Part shown: positions 1 to 8,107 of the stretch, in pieces
Numbering within the stretch: position 1 is the first letter of the stretch
How the letters are laid out: the number at the start of each line of letters is the position of its first letter
Assembly (NCBI RefSeq): GCF_000379665.1
Contig: NZ_KB903367.1
Span: 248,001-312,000, forward strand
Reading direction: 5' to 3'
Source: Butyricimonas synergistica DSM 23225
GTDB taxonomy: Bacteria; Bacteroidota; Bacteroidia; Bacteroidales; Marinifilaceae
Length of the DNA: 64,000 nt
Program-made: the position numbers and the translations under genes
The notes under the pieces: generated by a model
What the model was told of the DNA's origin: nothing
The model's database searches: none
What the model saw: only the letters and a program-made list of their open reading frames with translations

Positions 1-115
1 TTTGGTGGTTATCGGGGAACACTATCTTTTTGAATTCTTTTAAACTGGAACCTGTCGGAATCTGATAGGCTTCTTGCGTATTTTCGCAAAATACGATTAT
101 TTTATTTTTTTCCAT
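1..115 (-). CDS. Probable nucleoside (uridine) kinase, N-terminal fragment cut by the window edge
   Basis: An ATG on the minus strand (113-115) opens a frame that runs off the left edge. Only about 38 residues are visible, beginning MEKNKIIVFCENTQEAYQIP and followed by GSSLKEF. The short beta-rich start with 'CENT..Y.IP.G.SL.E' resembles the TGS-like N-terminus of the long Bacteroidetes nucleoside kinases, which carry a uridine kinase domain further on. That domain lies outside the window, so the call is an inference from a short stretch. A generic TGS-domain protein is the alternative. Confidence 0.45.
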   Translation of the reverse strand, partial: MEKNKIIVFCENTQEAYQIPTGSSLKEFKKIVFPDNHQ

Positions 116-174
116 GTTTCGAGTCATTTATGTGATTCATATTGACAAAGATTGCAAATAACGTGCCGTAAACT

Positions 175-1101
175 TTATTTGTACGCTTCCTTGTCTTTCG
201 GGATAGCAATGTAATAGGTTTTGTTTTTCCCAACTTTTAATGAGGTTTGTCTTAACCAGGGGTTGAAACGTTTCAATGTTTTATAGGTTATCCCGTGTTC
301 CTGTGCGAAGTCCGCTAGGTCTTTTATCGGCTTGGTTACTTTAATTTGGGTAGTTTCCTCGATGGGATATTTTATGCCCACGTGGAAATTGTACAAGTGG
401 GGATTCTCCATGATCTGTTTCAACGCCATCATGCGGTACACGTAGCGTCCGGTTTCTTCACCCATCAGCAGGTCGTAGAATTTCTTTTCTTTCTGGCGAT
501 CCATTTGGCGGGTGAGCATATTCATCCCCCCGTTGTACGAGGCGGCTGCCGAAGTCCATGAACCGAATTTGTCGTATGCTTTTTTCAAGTAAGCGCAAGC
601 CGCACGGGTGGCTTTCTCGATGTGATAACGTTCATCCACGTCTTTATCGACTTCCAGCCCGAGTTCTTTTGCCGTACCGCTCATCAATTGCCATATTCCG
701 GCAGCTCCCGCGGGGGACACGGCTATCGGGTTAAGGCTGCTTTCGATGACGGCAAGGTATTTGAAATCGTTGGGAATCTTTTCTTCTTTTAATATCGGTT
801 CTATAATATGGAAATACCGGGGGGAGTTTTTGATAACCTGTATCGTGTGGGAATGAAGGTTCATGTTGACGATGAGTTCTTTTTTAAAGGACTCGACAAT
901 GTCTATTCTTTCCAGCGGAACCCGTTCTCCTGTCAGGTAAAATGTATCGGGGCAGAATACGTCAGACGGTAGCAGGAAGTGTGGTATATACTCCTCTCCT
1001 TCATCGTGTTCAACTTCACGTTCATAGATGTAATATCCGATAGCGGCACTGTTCAATAATACAAGAATTGCCAATAATGTAATTATAATATTTTTTTGCA
1101 C
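175..1101 (-). CDS. MltD-like membrane-anchored lytic transglycosylase
   Basis: This 308-residue protein should cleave the MurNAc-GlcNAc bond of peptidoglycan in the periplasm, giving 1,6-anhydro ends. A hydrophobic segment at about residues 5-25 is a signal anchor. The SLT (Slt70-type) domain covers about 105-215, with the catalytic Glu at about residue 120 in the motif VIESSLNP. It also shows the typical AGIWQLM and SYNGG blocks. The last 60 residues (YKTLKRFNPWL ... YYIAIP) look like a degenerate LysM cell-wall binding module. It stands alone, divergent from no obvious partner, and follows the kinase fragment on the same strand. The family is clear; the exact physiological role (growth, turnover or recycling) cannot be read from sequence. 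Confidence 0.88.
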   Translation of the reverse strand: MQKNIIITLLAILVLLNSAAIGYYIYEREVEHDEGEEYIPHFLLPSDVFCPDTFYLTGERVPLERIDIVESFKKELIVNMNLHSHTIQVIKNSPRYFHIIEPILKEEKIPNDFKYLAVIESSLNPIAVSPAGAAGIWQLMSGTAKELGLEVDKDVDERYHIEKATRAACAYLKKAYDKFGSWTSAAASYNGGMNMLTRQMDRQKEKKFYDLLMGEETGRYVYRMMALKQIMENPHLYNFHVGIKYPIEETTQIKVTKPIKDLADFAQEHGITYKTLKRFNPWLRQTSLKVGKNKTYYIAIPKDKEAYK

Positions 1102-1183
1102 GGTTAATGAATTTATATTTTTCGAATATACGTTTTTTTCTCTGCTTTTTGTTGCAAAAATAGAGAAAAAGAGTTTATAAATA

Positions 1184-2515
1184 CTATAAGGTTTTCTGTT
1201 GCCATTTCACGTGTCTCAGGTAAAGCCAGGAAACGATACCGATAAGAATGCCATAGGTGACTTCTACTGTCCACACGAATTCCACGTTGGCTTGCACGAC
1301 GGTGGTAAGCAACCAGGTTTGGAAGGTGTAAAACACGAGCACAAACGATTCGAGAATCAAGGCATGAGTCGTGTTGCCCGTTCCGGATATGGCTTCAAAG
1401 AACGTGATCCCGAAACAGAAGCCGAGTGCTGCCAGTCCGACCACGTAAAGGGAAGGAATGGAAGCGCTTATCAGGTCGCCGCTGTTGGAATAGATGGATA
1501 GCACTTGTTGCGGAAAAATATAGCATATCAATAACACCGGAAGCACGCTCAGCATGGCGAGTTTCATGATTCGCCGCAAGGTGGGTGTGATCTCTGCTTG
1601 CCGTTGTTCCCCGATAAGACGGCTGGTGAGCGTGTTGGCGGTAGCCCCATAACCGAAAACGGGAATAAGGATCAGCATATACACGCTCCGGACGATGATC
1701 GTGATGGCAATGGGACGTTCACCCATGTGCTCGATAAGCATGAAAAAGATGTACCATGTCCCGAAAGATAAAAGTTTCTGCAACATGGTGGGAAACGCCG
1801 TTTTGAGTACGGTCAGCATGAGCCATCCTTCCAGTTTGTGGAAAGAGAACAGGGCGTATTGCTTGATGGGTAATTTAAGCAACGTGTAAAAAATGAAAAT
1901 CAGGAATGCCGATATTTCTGCCATGACGGACGCGAGGGCGGCTCCGCCGACTCCCATCTCGGGGAAACCGAATTTCCCGAAGATCAAAAGGTAGTTGAAA
2001 ATAACGTTGATCGTTGCCATGGCTGCCGTCGAATAACCGATGATCTTCGTGTTGGAAAGCCCGATATACAGAGCCCGGAACAAAAAGTTGAAACACACGA
2101 AGATAATCCCGTAATGGCGGTAAGACATATATTCCATAGCTGCCTCGTAGATGTTGGGAGACTGAATGGAAGCCCCTAAAAGCACGTCGCTGAAATAGCG
2201 TTGTATAAGGAATAGTGCCATGGACAACAGGAACACGAAGCATAACCCGTGTTCGAATACAACCCCGATCCGGTTCAAACGCCCTTCACCTAAACGGCGT
2301 GCCACGATGATCTGAATCCCGATGGAGAATCCCCATGCTAGCGTGGAAAACACGTAGTAGTAAATACCTGCCATGGCGGAAGCCCCGAGGGCGATCTCGC
2401 TGACTCGTCCCAAAAATGCGGTATCTGTTAAGGTGATGAGTGTTTGTGCCAAACTTCCTAGAATGATAGGATAAGCTATATTCCAGATCGTTTTGTTCGT
2501 GATCTTTGTTGTCAT
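1184..2515 (-). CDS. MATE-family multidrug/toxin efflux transporter
   Basis: The protein has 443 residues and about 12 hydrophobic segments spread over its whole length, the normal size for a MATE exporter. The N-terminus (IWNIAYPIILGSLAQTLITL) and the following DTAFLGR match the first MatE repeat. A second repeat begins near residue 235 (AFPTMLQKLLSFGTWYIF). Such proteins use a Na+ or H+ gradient to expel cationic drugs or metabolites across the inner membrane. The substrate is not predictable. It is divergent from the YqeY gene, with a promoter-like element just upstream of its start. Confidence 0.9.
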   Translation of the reverse strand: MTTKITNKTIWNIAYPIILGSLAQTLITLTDTAFLGRVSEIALGASAMAGIYYYVFSTLAWGFSIGIQIIVARRLGEGRLNRIGVVFEHGLCFVFLLSMALFLIQRYFSDVLLGASIQSPNIYEAAMEYMSYRHYGIIFVCFNFLFRALYIGLSNTKIIGYSTAAMATINVIFNYLLIFGKFGFPEMGVGGAALASVMAEISAFLIFIFYTLLKLPIKQYALFSFHKLEGWLMLTVLKTAFPTMLQKLLSFGTWYIFFMLIEHMGERPIAITIIVRSVYMLILIPVFGYGATANTLTSRLIGEQRQAEITPTLRRIMKLAMLSVLPVLLICYIFPQQVLSIYSNSGDLISASIPSLYVVGLAALGFCFGITFFEAISGTGNTTHALILESFVLVFYTFQTWLLTTVVQANVEFVWTVEVTYGILIGIVSWLYLRHVKWQQKTL

Positions 2516-2534
2516 GTGTCCTTGTTTTAGACTG

Positions 2535-2542
2535 CAAAATTA
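2535..2542 (-). promoter_or_regulatory. Promoter -7 element (TAnnTTTG type) for the MATE gene
   Basis: On the minus strand the bases read TAATTTTG, matching the Bacteroidota -7 consensus TAnnTTTG, 19 bases before the ATG at 2515. The -33 region (TTTA-rich) is only a weak match, so the call rests on one element and its position. Confidence 0.4.
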
Positions 2543-2653
2543 ACTTATAAACTTTATAAACTTACGTGTGGGGTATTGAAAGTTTATAAAGAGGGCGGAA
2601 AATTGCAGGAAAAATCGTAACTTCGTGGGTTTTAAATTTAAATTCAAGCAAAA

Positions 2654-3103
2654 ATGACAATAGAAGAACAAGTTAGTAAAGGCATCATGGCAGCCATGAA
2701 AGCGAAAGATACAATCCGCCTGGAGGTTTTAAGAAATATAAAGAAGGTTTTTATCGAGGCTAAATCCGTGGCGGGAGCCCCGGAGCAGATTGCCGACAGC
2801 GAGAGTATCAAAATCATCCAGAAATTGGCGAAACAGGGACGTGAATCCGCAGAAATCTACAAGCAACAGGGACGTGAGGATTTGTACGCCCACGAGATTG
2901 CCCAAGTGGAGGTGATGAACGAGTTTTTGCCCAAACAATTGACTGAAGACGAGTTGCGTGTGGCTTTGAAGGGAATTATCGAGAAAGTGGGGGCTACTTC
3001 TGCCAAAGAAATGGGAAAAGTCATGGGCGTGGCAACCAAAGAATTGGCTGGTATTGCCGACGGTAAAATGATTTCTGCTATTGTAAAAGAATTGTTGGCA
3101 TAA
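2654..3103 (+). CDS. GatB/YqeY domain-containing protein
   Basis: A 149-residue single-domain protein of the YqeY family, homologous to the C-terminal tRNA-binding domain of the amidotransferase subunit GatB. Family features are the N-terminal helix (EEQVSKGIMAAMKAKD..RLEVLR), the middle block QGREDLYAHEIAQVEVMNEF and the C-terminal GKVMGVATKELAGIADGKM. Its length equals the usual YqeY length. It probably binds tRNA or helps aminoacylation, but its cellular role is not settled. A possible -7 element (TAACTTCG) lies about 35 bases upstream of the ATG. Confidence 0.88.
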   Translation: MTIEEQVSKGIMAAMKAKDTIRLEVLRNIKKVFIEAKSVAGAPEQIADSESIKIIQKLAKQGRESAEIYKQQGREDLYAHEIAQVEVMNEFLPKQLTEDELRVALKGIIEKVGATSAKEMGKVMGVATKELAGIADGKMISAIVKELLA

Positions 3104-3268
3104 TAATGTGCAGGTAAGTCCATGGGGAAACGCTGGGTGTGATTGATTTCGTCTATATCGTGATTGAAAATAAGTATCAGAAATAGAGAATGATTGAGTA
3201 AATAATTCCGACCTTTGTATAGGAATGGAGATTGTGCATGGACTTAATGAATCACTAAATATAAAGAA

Positions 3269-4774
3269 ATGGCTACTGTAAAAGATTGGGCTGCCGCGGT
3301 GATTAAGCAGGCAGAAATTGACAAATATCTGGTGGATGGAAAGGATTTTATTGACGAGGGAAAGATATTTGAGGAAATCGAAAAAGGGAAGAATCCCGAC
3401 AAGCAACGTGTACGGGATATTCTACAAAAATCGTTGGAAATAAAAATATTAACGCCGGATGAAACGGCTACTTTGTTGAATGTGGAAGACCCCGAGCTTT
3501 TCCACGAGATGCAGGAGGCTGCTTTGGAGGTGAAGAAAAGAGTGTATGACAATCGTATCGTTTTCTTTGCCCCCTTGTACTTGTCCAACCTGTGCGTGAA
3601 CAGCTGTAAATATTGTGGTTTCCGTGCGGAAAATAAGGAAGAAATACGCCACGTGTTGTCCATGGACGAGGTGCGGGAGGAAACCGCTGCCGTGATCGAC
3701 GAGGGACACAAGCGGATGATTGCCGTGTATGGCGAACATCCAAAGAATGGCGCAGACTATATTGCGGAGTCTATTTCCACGATTTATTCCGTGAAGCGGG
3801 AAACTCCCACGGGAAACGGGTTTAACAATATCCGCCGGGTGAACGTGAATGCGGCTCCCATGGAGATCGCCGATTTGAAAAAATTGTGGAGAGCGGGTAT
3901 CGGGACGTTCCAGGTGTTCCAGGAAACGTATCACCGGGGAAGATATGCCGAATTGCACCCGGCTAACACGGTGAAGGGAAATTACCGCTGGCGTCTTTAT
4001 GCGATGCACCGTGCCATGGATGCTGGAATCGACGACGTGGCGATCGGGGCGTTATTCGGCTTGTATGACTGGAAATTTGACGTGATGGGATTGTTGCATC
4101 ATGCGTTGGATTTGGAGCGGCAGTTCGGTATCGGACCGCACACGGTGTCTTTCCCGCGTATGCAACCGGCTCCGGGATCTTTCCTGAGCGAGAATTCTCC
4201 TTACTTGGTTAGTGATGATGCCATGAGGCGCGTGGTAGCCGTGTTGCGTTTGGCTATCCCGTATAGTGGGTTGATCGTGACGGCACGGGAAGAGCCAAAT
4301 CTGAAAAGAGATTTATTGACCCATTACGGTTGCACGCAAACTGATGCTTCCTCTAAACTGGGAATCGGGGCATACTCCAAGAAGTTGAAACAAGAGGAGA
4401 ATATCGAGAAGGTTCAATTCATGTTGGGCGACCAGCGTTCTCTCGATGAAGTGATCCGGGAATTGGCTAACGACGGAATGATTACTTCGTTCTGTACAGC
4501 CGGTTATCGCTGCGGACGTACGGGCGATAAGATCATGAATCTGTTGGAAAAAGGAGTCGAGGGCAAGTTCTGTAAGTTGAATGCCGTGTTGACTTTCCGG
4601 GAATACCTGAATGATTACGCTTCTCCTGCAACCCGTGAAATCGGGGAGAAACTGATCGAGCAGGAGTTGCGTGAGATTGAGGCAACCCCCTTCTTTAGCG
4701 ATAAGAAATTACTTCCAACCTTCCGTTCCTATTACGACCGGATCGCGAGAGGGGAGAGAGATCTGTATATGTAA
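3269..4774 (+). CDS. hydG: HydG-like radical SAM enzyme with a changed C-terminal cluster motif
   Basis: This 501-residue protein matches HydG, the tyrosine lyase that makes the Fe(CO)2CN unit of [FeFe]-hydrogenase, and is more distantly related to ThiH. The radical SAM motif CX3CX2C is at C109, C113 and C116 (CVNSCKYC). HydG-type blocks follow: QETYHRGRYAELHP, DDVAIGALFGLYDW, GPHTVSFPRM and the C-terminal YRxGRTGD with TFREYLNDYASP. The known HydG C-terminal motif CX2CX22C, which binds the auxiliary cluster carrying the fifth iron, reads C409-T-A-G412-22 residues-C435. The middle Cys is therefore Gly, and an extra Cys lies at 415. No hydA, hydE or hydF lies in the window. It may be a HydG variant, a HydG using C415 instead, or a tyrosine-cleaving enzyme with another product. 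The fold assignment is secure and the function is not. Confidence 0.82.
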   Translation: MATVKDWAAAVIKQAEIDKYLVDGKDFIDEGKIFEEIEKGKNPDKQRVRDILQKSLEIKILTPDETATLLNVEDPELFHEMQEAALEVKKRVYDNRIVFFAPLYLSNLCVNSCKYCGFRAENKEEIRHVLSMDEVREETAAVIDEGHKRMIAVYGEHPKNGADYIAESISTIYSVKRETPTGNGFNNIRRVNVNAAPMEIADLKKLWRAGIGTFQVFQETYHRGRYAELHPANTVKGNYRWRLYAMHRAMDAGIDDVAIGALFGLYDWKFDVMGLLHHALDLERQFGIGPHTVSFPRMQPAPGSFLSENSPYLVSDDAMRRVVAVLRLAIPYSGLIVTAREEPNLKRDLLTHYGCTQTDASSKLGIGAYSKKLKQEENIEKVQFMLGDQRSLDEVIRELANDGMITSFCTAGYRCGRTGDKIMNLLEKGVEGKFCKLNAVLTFREYLNDYASPATREIGEKLIEQELREIEATPFFSDKKLLPTFRSYYDRIARGERDLYM

Positions 4775-4796
4775 TTAGGTGATGGAAATCACTGAA

Positions 4797-5549
4797 TCAT
4801 GAAAAAGGGAGTTTGAGCGTAATCCGTTCGGCTTCCTTTTTTCTTTTTATTTCTTCCCGTTCGCCTTTGCGGAACACGTAGACAAGTCCGAAGCGTTCGC
4901 ATTTCTGGCGGCGTTCTTCTTCATCCTCGATGTCGGCATAGTGAGCCTCGATCTCGTTCCACAGGGAAAGGACATATTCGTCAGCTTCAGCCCGGTATTG
5001 TGCTACTTCCGCGCTGCAACGGGCGGAGTTTTGTTGAAACTGTTTTTGGGAAGCGTAGCCTTGTTTGAAATTCTCGTAATTCACTTTGACCAATGCGATA
5101 GAAGGGCTATATATCGGGTTGCCGCCGCCGTTACGGGTGCGTTCTTGTTCTCCGGCAATTACTTTTGCACCCCATTCCAGCAAATCTTGATCGGAAATGA
5201 GCGGGGGAAGTTTCGTGTCGTCTTCCGCTATACCGTAGAAGGTACGGGCGATAGGCTTCAATTCTCCTCGTGCAATAGTAAAATTCAGTACTTGTAAAAA
5301 GTGCGATATATATAGTTTCGCTTTTCTCGTGTATTCTCCGTATTTCCGGCTATTTACCGTTTGTTTATCTCGGGCACATTGTGAATTTGTGATCGCCGTT
5401 TTGAATTTCGGTAAAAAGAATTCAATTTTCTGCCTTAAGGTCAATGAAAACGGTAAATTATTGATGTCGGAAAAGTCTTCTTTGTTTAAAGCCGTTTCCA
5501 ATGCCCTTATCCTTGCTGCATCTGTGTTCGGTAATCTTCTGTAAGGCAT
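4797..5549 (-). CDS. Conserved-looking hypothetical protein (250 aa)
   Basis: No known domain was recognised. The protein is soluble, lacks a signal peptide and starts MPYRRLPNTDAARIRALETA. The middle (about 50-110) and the C-terminal third (about 165-245) are charged and probably helical. The tail is rich in Lys, Arg and Glu (KGEREEIKRKKEAERI). The start and the full-length open frame with Bacteroidales-like codon use argue for a real gene. It is convergent with the HydG-like gene, 22 bases away, and followed upstream by a 268-base gap. No function is proposed. Confidence 0.7.
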   Translation of the reverse strand: MPYRRLPNTDAARIRALETALNKEDFSDINNLPFSLTLRQKIEFFLPKFKTAITNSQCARDKQTVNSRKYGEYTRKAKLYISHFLQVLNFTIARGELKPIARTFYGIAEDDTKLPPLISDQDLLEWGAKVIAGEQERTRNGGGNPIYSPSIALVKVNYENFKQGYASQKQFQQNSARCSAEVAQYRAEADEYVLSLWNEIEAHYADIEDEEERRQKCERFGLVYVFRKGEREEIKRKKEAERITLKLPFS

Positions 5550-5752
5550 ACATTTAACAATTTATGGAATAATGATCAAAATTCAAATGCGAAGGTATGA
5601 AAAAAATAAAAGTAAATCAATATTCGCTCTCGAGAAATTTTCATTTATGGTTTTAGCTTTCAGAATTCTTCGTGAGAGAAATAGAATATTTATTGCCGGT
5701 AGCTTCATGGATTAATCTTGAATCTGCATACAATGTGGGCGGTTTAGAATAA

Positions 5753-5786
5753 AGAAGAGGCTCGACAGGAATGAAGAGCCTCTTCT
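5753..5786 (-). terminator. Hairpin terminator of the cobalamin-uptake operon
   Basis: A perfect 11-bp stem (AGAAGAGGCTC, 5753-5763, pairing with 5776-5786) encloses a 12-base loop. In the minus-strand direction it is followed by TTTATTC. It sits 32 bases past the stop codon of the last operon gene. Confidence 0.75.
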
Positions 5787-5817
5787 GATTGCAAGTAATA
5801 TTTGTCGTTAATTTAGT

Positions 5818-8097
5818 TTATTCTTGAACCCATCGTCCTGCTTCAATATCTTCTAACGTAGGGTTATAAGCGTTGTTACTAATAGTACATTTCGTGAAAT
5901 CCAAGTTTGGTATCAGGTTTTTCAAGCCCGAATAATCAGTGAGAGCCGTGCAATAGGTGATACTCAAAGTGCCTCCCAAAGTTTGCAATGCACTAAATCC
6001 ATTCAAGTCTTTCAAATTAGGAAGTTTTTGATAAGTAGTTCCACCTAAGGTAAGATTTCCTTGAATCTCCGTCAACAACGGGAAATTGAATGTTTTTATG
6101 GCATTCATTTGCGAAAAAGATATATTCCCTGTAACCTGAGTCAATTTCGGGAACTCGAAAGATTCGATCCAACCGCCATAATCGGTAGTTGATAAAGAGC
6201 CTGCCTTTTCCAGATCGGGGAAAGATACTTGGAAAGGTGTAAGGGGTTTGCTGGAAGAAGTTGTTACTTGCAAAGTCCCTCCCACGGATTGTATATTGCT
6301 AATTTCGATGTCACCGGTACGTTCTTTTGTGCTTATCTTAAGATTTCCTTTTAGAGACACAGGGGTATTGTTTGCAGCTACCAATTGGGGAATAAGTGTT
6401 TCTGCCCCCTTTATAAGGGTAAAAGTAATGTCCCCTTCATACTCGCTAGGACCGAATAATTGAGTTAATTTTGCACAATTAGAAATAGTTACAGAGCCAG
6501 TGAATGAGTTGTCAAACCCTTTCGGAAACTGAAATTCTTCCAGTTCACTCAAACCGTTTAGTGAAATTCCTTGGCAATCCGTCAATGAAGGAATATTGAT
6601 ATCTGTCAATAGAACAGAAGAATTCAACGAAATGATTCCGCACGTGGTTAGATTTGGTAAAGACAGTGAGGTTAAGTTTGTCATGGTATATATAGTCAAA
6701 TCTCCCATAGAACTCAATTTGGGTAATGAAAGTTCTTTGACTTCTGGCAATTGTTGGAATGTCAACTTATTTACCGTAGTCAATTCCGGAAACAGAATAT
6801 CCGTGGAGGCTGTCAAATAACTAATCGTGGCGTTTTCTCCGATCGTTGTTAAGCTTGGGAAAGAAATCACGGGTAAGTTAACCGCTTTTACGGATAAAGT
6901 AAAAGTTTTCGTCACTTGAGCTAAACTGGAAAAATCCAAGACCTCCATTTCATGGTTGTTTGTGGTACCTGAAATATCAAAAGTATTTACCGTCGTTAAT
7001 TTGGGGAAAGCGATACGGGTAGGTGTGTAGAAGCTGGTAATTTTAATTTCCCCGGCATTTACCAGTTCCTTTGCTTCCAAGGCTTCCAATGCCGTCAAAT
7101 TTGAAAATGAAAGTTCATTGGTTACTTCTTGTAACGAAGAAATGTCTATTTGTTTCAACTCAGACATGTATTGTACGCTGAATTTTCCTCCTACCCGTTG
7201 TAATTTAGGGCAAAGTAAACGTACAAGATTATCATTCTTGTTCGCGGAAGTTCCCAGTTCTATATCGCCTGTACACACTTCTAATTCCGGTAGGTCAATC
7301 TCCTCCAGACTTTTGCTGTTCATGTATAATTTGCTGATACGTTTTAATGTAGGCAATGTTAAGGTTTGTACACAATTGGAGTTCATGATGATATCCCCGA
7401 CTTTTTCCAATTTTGGCATATCGATGTTCATATTCGTGGTAATATCGCTGCTATTCTCTTGTGTTCCAATCATGATAGCTCCCGCCTCACGCAAGTTTTT
7501 CAATCCGTCCAAACTGTTCCCGGTGTATGTGTTACGGATAATAATGGCCCCTTTCACGCAAGTTAATTCTTGTAGGGGAGATAAAGTTACAATTGGATCA
7601 TCCTCGATGGATGTGGAGCCGATAACCAAATTCCCGTTAATAATATTTATGCCCAATTCGGCAAAAGCAGCCACTTCTGCCTGGGTATTCAAAGATACAC
7701 TCTCTTCCGAATAGACATTTTCCCGTACGATTTTCAACGTGTAATGTCCCACGGAACCGTTATAAGCTATTAAACGGAAAACCTGTTCCGAGTCCCAATC
7801 GGTAATTGTAGCCGGATCGGGAAGGACGCTCGCTTGTTCACAGATTTCGTAAGTGACCTTGGCACCTTCCAAAGAAATGTTGCTTGGTACGTGGAGTATT
7901 AATGTGCTATCCGTTATGGCAGCTTCGTAAATCTCGCCTTCCGCGGAGGTAAGTGATAAAGAAAGAAAATGTGCGTCTGTTCCCAAATAAGGTAAATCCT
8001 CATCGTTATCCGAGCATCCCCACGCCATCATGACACTCGTGAACAAGACGAGTGCATAAATAAAGTATTTATTTTTCAGGTTATTCATATCATTCAT
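5818..8097 (-). CDS. Surface lipoprotein with leucine-rich / receptor-L-domain-like repeats, B12 operon (copy 2)
   Basis: A 759-residue lipoprotein. A hydrophobic signal ends in AWGC, an imperfect lipobox, and the acidic run SDNDEDLP after the Cys fits the Bacteroidota signal for export to the cell surface. Residues about 40-125 form a small beta domain like those found in DUF5018 lipoproteins (ITDWDSEQVFRLIAYNG). The rest is some two dozen leucine-rich units of about 20-25 residues (for example LPELEVCTGDIELG and FPKLTTVNTFDISG), expected to coil into a beta-helix like receptor L-domains. The C-terminus (NAYNPTLEDIEAGRW) is shared with its neighbour. It is the last gene of a B12-riboswitch operon, 10 bases after its paralogue. 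A role in binding corrinoids or passing them to BtuG/BtuB is inferred from position alone. It could instead bind host or microbial B12-carrier proteins. Confidence 0.75.
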   Translation of the reverse strand: MNDMNNLKNKYFIYALVLFTSVMMAWGCSDNDEDLPYLGTDAHFLSLSLTSAEGEIYEAAITDSTLILHVPSNISLEGAKVTYEICEQASVLPDPATITDWDSEQVFRLIAYNGSVGHYTLKIVRENVYSEESVSLNTQAEVAAFAELGINIINGNLVIGSTSIEDDPIVTLSPLQELTCVKGAIIIRNTYTGNSLDGLKNLREAGAIMIGTQENSSDITTNMNIDMPKLEKVGDIIMNSNCVQTLTLPTLKRISKLYMNSKSLEEIDLPELEVCTGDIELGTSANKNDNLVRLLCPKLQRVGGKFSVQYMSELKQIDISSLQEVTNELSFSNLTALEALEAKELVNAGEIKITSFYTPTRIAFPKLTTVNTFDISGTTNNHEMEVLDFSSLAQVTKTFTLSVKAVNLPVISFPSLTTIGENATISYLTASTDILFPELTTVNKLTFQQLPEVKELSLPKLSSMGDLTIYTMTNLTSLSLPNLTTCGIISLNSSVLLTDINIPSLTDCQGISLNGLSELEEFQFPKGFDNSFTGSVTISNCAKLTQLFGPSEYEGDITFTLIKGAETLIPQLVAANNTPVSLKGNLKISTKERTGDIEISNIQSVGGTLQVTTSSSKPLTPFQVSFPDLEKAGSLSTTDYGGWIESFEFPKLTQVTGNISFSQMNAIKTFNFPLLTEIQGNLTLGGTTYQKLPNLKDLNGFSALQTLGGTLSITYCTALTDYSGLKNLIPNLDFTKCTISNNAYNPTLEDIEAGRWVQE

Positions 8098-8107
8098 TGT
8101 TTAAAAA

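Noticed and set aside
4779-4793. Small GTGAT/ATCAC hairpin after the HydG-like gene
   Set aside because: A five-base stem without T-run is too weak for a terminator.
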